This document shows positions 60,201 to 64,000 of a stretch of DNA of 64,000 nt, in pieces. Within the stretch, counting starts at the first letter, position 1, and each line of letters begins with the position of its first letter. The DNA is from Marsupella aquatica (Eukaryota > Marchantiophyta), in the NCBI GenBank assembly GCA_973895155.1, contig OZ316895.1, positions 9,920,001 through 9,984,000 on the forward strand, given 5' to 3'. A program made the position numbers and the translations under genes. The notes below the pieces were generated by a model that saw nothing but the letters and a program-made list of their open reading frames with translations, ran no database searches and was not told the DNA's origin.

Positions 60201-60487
60201 GTGTTGCGGGTGAATATGGAGACTACGGAGGGATGAAGTTTGAGGCGTTGGTCAAGGAAAGATCTGTAGTGCGAGGACGAAGGCCGGACTTCGTCTCCGT
60301 CACAGATGCAAAGTTTTGGCGTTCAACTTGCATTGGATGGATGGTGGGATTGAAATGAATTGAAATAAGTGTAGAGTTCACTTGGTCTCTGGGAGGAAGA
60401 GAAGACGATCAAATTGGATTCAGTAGGGAGAGAATTGGCTTCAGGTGGTTTGAAAGGCGAATTGGAGAGTGAGGGGGAGAGAGCAAC
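57259..60487. other. Intergenic region and ATG3 5' flank
   Basis: 57360-57760 is a C/G-rich repeat block (listed). 58080-59000 is AT-rich sequence without a recognised gene. From about 59090 the sequence becomes G/A-rich, with GGAGA microsatellite units near 59120-59146. It continues to the ATG3 start codon, so it probably contains the ATG3 promoter and 5' UTR. No TATA box stands out. Confidence 0.5.
57360..57760. repeat. GC-rich repeat block with CCACCATTTTTGACC units
   Basis: At least five copies of ACCATTTTTGACC (several preceded by CC) alternate with GGCCCCGACCCTGCCC-like strings. The low-complexity composition keeps long frames open on both strands. It could be part of a transposon, but no termini are visible. 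Confidence 0.75.
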
Positions 60488-63400
60488 ATGGTTCTATCAC
60501 AGAGGCTTCACGAGGCTTTCAAGGGGGCCGTGGAGCGGATGACCGGCCCCCGAACTGTCTCAGCTTTCAAAGAAAAGGGTGTCCTGACCCCGGAGGAATT
60601 TGTTCACGCCGGGGATAATTTGGTGTCGAAATGCCCGACTTGGTCTTGGTAAAATATCTTTGCCCAATGATCAGCCTTTTCCTCTTCAACATCGTCGAAT
60701 CCCTCTTGACTGCTCAAATATTCAGGTGTCCGGCTAGGATCAAATGATTTTGTGCGAAAAGGTCCTGGGGAATCGGTCTATAGTATCTGTAGGTAGTACT
60801 GCAGTATCTGCAGTATCTGCTGCCTTGCTCATGGCATCGAATAGGTAAGCAGACTAGAGTTGTGAGGACTGCCCATCGTCGTCTATTAGTTTTCTGAGAT
60901 TTAGGTTTTACGGCCGTTTTGACACCTAACTTTCTAATAGCTCGATCTATATTTCGAATAAGTTTTGTATTTAGGGAAATGAATCGATATGGAAGAGACA
61001 ATTTTCGCGTATGGTTCACGTGCTTCCATCTCTCGTTTGGCTTGATTGATCGAAGTTTCTTCTCTTCTCGATGTGGTAAAGAATTCGGATAATTGTCATC
61101 GAATATCAATCTTAGCAACGGTAGACCAGGTTCTGGTCATGAAGCTGTTGAGATCCTAATTTTTTTAAGCCTTCTGCTATTTCTGTTTCAAATGTTGTTG
61201 GTAATGGGGTAAATATCTTGTGATCTTTGCTCTCCTGGATTTTTTCTCTGTCACTTGTAGCAGCAACCTATGTCAAATGGAGATTACCCAAGGCTTTCGC
61301 AGGATGTGTTAAGACTCTTGACATTTTCTTTCATTGGATCCCCTCATGGGTGAGCAGGGAAGCTGGCGATCCAAACAAGAGGAAGCCATACTTTCCTGCA
61401 GACAAGCAGTACCTCATTACTCGAAATGGTATTCTCCACACATCTGCCAGTCAATGCCCTGCTCCCGCTTTAGAAATGTATGTAGCAAGAGTAGGTCAAG
61501 AATTGGGTGAAAGCGGGGCGAATTTTGATGTGGGAAGGTGCAGTTCCATGCTTTCGCAGGGCTGCTTCAATTGAAGAAGAGTATGAGGCTGCAGGTGGAG
61601 AAGTTCTACTGGACACTGATGATGATGAGGGTTGGCTCGCAACTCATGGTGCACCATCAGGTAGTCTCTGATTTTGTAGTTTTGGCTGGGAATTTTATAT
61701 CGTTCCTCTTGACAGACCTGATGATGCTGTATGCTTAGTAAACAGATTCTTAAGACAATAGGAAAGATTCACCTTGAAGGATTGGAGATGAGGCCGACAC
61801 CTACTGCGTAATTTTCTTATGGCTGATGAAGCTTAGTTCTGTAACTGATGTAGAGACCTTGCTGTAGGTGATAAGCCGGACGATTCAGAGGATGTACCCT
61901 CAATGGACGAAAAGGCGGCTGAAAAGTCGGAAAAGAGACCGATCAATATAATCTCCACTTACGCCGCTGGAGATGAAGATGATGATGTGCCAGACATGGC
62001 GGAATTTGAAATGGAAGATAATCTTGCTAAGGATACGGTAAAGTACAGGCTTTTGTGGAAGCTAATGGTTTGAATACCCTTAATGAGGGATTGGATCTGG
62101 ATGGATGGCATATTTTGTTGTTCTCTTTGTGAACATTTTGAAAGATTGTACTGGATACAGGGTCGGGCCTAGTGGGCCAGATTTCTACTTCCTACTCAAG
62201 GATGAGGGAAGTTGAAACGAGTTTCTGGTATATCGAGTACTACTTGCATCGGTATTATCTTTGGTTATGTTTTCGACAAGGTAAATGTCTCTTTAGAACT
62301 TCAAGCAGTCTAATTGCATGCAAACGTAACTCGGTATTGAATGCTGACTGTAATAGGCCACGGTTGAAGATCCATATCCGTACTTGGTGGCCAGTGAGCC
62401 GGATGAGGACAACATACTCCGAACTCGGACTTACGATGTCAGCATCACGTGAGTTGCTCTAACCGCGGAGCTACTACAGAATAAGCAGCGAAGGAAAGAA
62501 TCGGAAAAAAACAAGAATAAATGCTGGAGCTTTTCTTTATACAATCGTCGATAACAGTCCCCCCCTCGTTCAATTGGATGAAGGTGGCGGGGCCCGGGAA
62601 CGATGAAAGAGTCGTAGCTCTCTCTCTATCCATCGTTTCTTCGTTTATGCCCGTGAAGGCTTTTGTTCTATACGGTCCACAGCAAATTTACGTGGTTACC
62701 CAATTGTCTTGTCTTGTTCACAGGTATGACAAATATTACCAAACTCCTCGAGTTTGGTTGACTGGATATGATGAGGTACGACTTCTTGCGACCCTATATC
62801 TCGTGCAATTTCTTGGTTGAACCTGAAACTCCAAGTGATATTTATAGATTGCCATAGTAGGACGGAAGTCACATAAGGTCCCTGGAGTGTGCTTTCTAAG
62901 TCGTCTATCATTTTGGAGTAAGCTAAGGAAAACAGGGCATACTACAGCCTTTTGTTAAAGAAGATGAACTTGCTCAAAAGTACCTATGGCTGTAAGGGTG
63001 TTCTGCCGTTGATGTTTGAATTGATGTTATGTTGCAAGAACAGTCGAAAATGTTGCTCAGGCCGGAGCTTGTATTGGAGGATGTCAGCCAAGACCATGCA
63101 CGGAAGACGGTAAGTCGGGAGAGTAACTTTCCTTTATTCAGACTTTGAGGGGGTTTACAAGGATGGGATCTACTCTTCGGATACTATCCCTTTCTTGTTT
63201 TTTCGTCAATTTTTGTTCTCTCTTATGTCCGACTGACAGTCCCCGGTCGGCTTTGGGGCCCTTGAATTCCTTCATAGTAATCCTACGGCAGAAAATACTA
63301 TTCTACGGCAGAAAACTGCGGAAGTTCAGCTAGGGGGTTATAATTGGGTGCACGATGCGACCTACTTGGCAAAGTTGCAAAGGTAACTCTCCTGATTGGT

Positions 63401-63926
63401 TTCAATCGCGTGCAGGTAACAATTGAGGATCATCCCCACATGGCTGGAAAACATGCGTCCGTACACCCATGCCGTCATGGTGCAGTCATGAAGAAGATTA
63501 TTGATGTTCTCATGTCTCGGGGGGTTGATCCAGAAGTTGACAAGTATGCATTCATCATCTTGGTGCCTGCAGTATGATAATGACTTTCTGAAACCAACTG
63601 ATAATTTGTAGTCACACGTGAGAGCAAGTCCTTTTGTTTGGTTTGGATTCTCTGGTGTCTTTGCAAATCCCCGTTGGGTTCTTGATATTGGGTGGCAAAT
63701 CTCGCAAACTTTTTGAAATAATGTCTGAAGGGCATTTATCAATTTATTGTAGCCAAGTTTTGAGAATTAGGAGTCTTCGTGGCTCTCGGGTACAGCTGCC
63801 TAAGTCTGCATATGCAATATGATGTGCAGGTATCTGTTTCTCTTTCTGAAGTTTGTAGCATCAGTGATTCCAACAATTGAGTATGATTACACCATGGACT
63901 TTGACCTGGGAGGTTCCCAGCAATAA
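60488..63926 (+). CDS. ATG3: ATG3, E2-like ATG8-conjugating enzyme, 9 coding exons
   Basis: Autophagy E2-like enzyme that receives ATG8 from ATG7 and transfers it to phosphatidylethanolamine on the growing phagophore. Coding exons are 60488-60648, 61358-61428, 61544-61660, 61868-62037, 62357-62448, 62724-62775, 63044-63109, 63416-63543 and 63830-63926, all GT/AG, giving 317 aa (Arabidopsis ATG3 is about 313). The N-terminus MVLSQRLHEAFKGAVERMTG is the membrane-sensing amphipathic helix. An acidic flexible insert (TDDDEGW, GDEDDDVPDMAEFEMED) covers about residues 100-175. The E2 core has ITYDKYYQTPRVWLTGYDE. The catalytic HPC is at residues 260-262, with Cys262 the predicted ATG8 acceptor. The end VIPTIEYDYTMDFDLG leads to a TAA stop. 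No disruption is seen, so the gene appears complete and functional. The window ends 74 bp past the stop codon. Confidence 0.97.
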
Positions 63927-64000
63927 TCACAGGTGCTCATATGTTTAATTTGGGTCCATTGTCGTCCGATTTTCTGTGAGGGGATGATGTTCATTTTGTC

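Overview
This is a nuclear DNA window from a land plant. Three spliced host genes can be rebuilt exon by exon from homology and GT/AG splice sites. They are a KUP/HAK/KT potassium transporter (minus strand, 2529-7685, 9 coding exons, 811 aa), a SUVR5-type SET-domain histone methyltransferase (minus, 30257-40638, 12 coding exons, 2042 aa) and the autophagy E2-like enzyme ATG3 (plus, 60488-63926, 9 coding exons, 317 aa). SUVR5 architecture is plant-specific. The moderate introns (about 0.1-1.6 kb) and the closest-looking protein variants make me favour a seed-free plant such as a moss-grade species, but I cannot name the species from sequence alone.

The DNA between these genes is dominated by transposable elements. 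At 16046-22577 lies a structurally complete Ty1/copia retrotransposon on the minus strand, with 439-bp LTRs differing at one base, a CCCCT target duplication and a tRNA-Met primer site. Its coding region nevertheless carries stops and a frameshift. A PIF/Harbinger transposase pseudogene with a possible companion ORF follows at 22.8-24.9 kb. Next come a copia-type solo LTR (25846-26142), Helitron-like termini (26.6 and 41.5 kb) with related minisatellites, and a MITE (27927-28234).

From 45.3 to 57.26 kb there is a nest. A DNA transposon with 23-bp terminal inverted repeats contains a minisatellite. That minisatellite is split by a second, older copia element of the same family (46395-56386), which is itself interrupted by a 1.86-kb solo LTR (48234-50092) and probably by another insert (about 53.45-55.13 kb).

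The three host genes act in unrelated processes (K+ transport, H3K9-type chromatin silencing, autophagosome lipidation), so their proximity looks incidental. The shared features of the two copia copies are the most interesting part. Both carry the same in-frame UGA between gag and protease, both have an unusual protease motif, and many of their other stops are CAG-to-TAG changes as expected from decay of methylated CHG sites.
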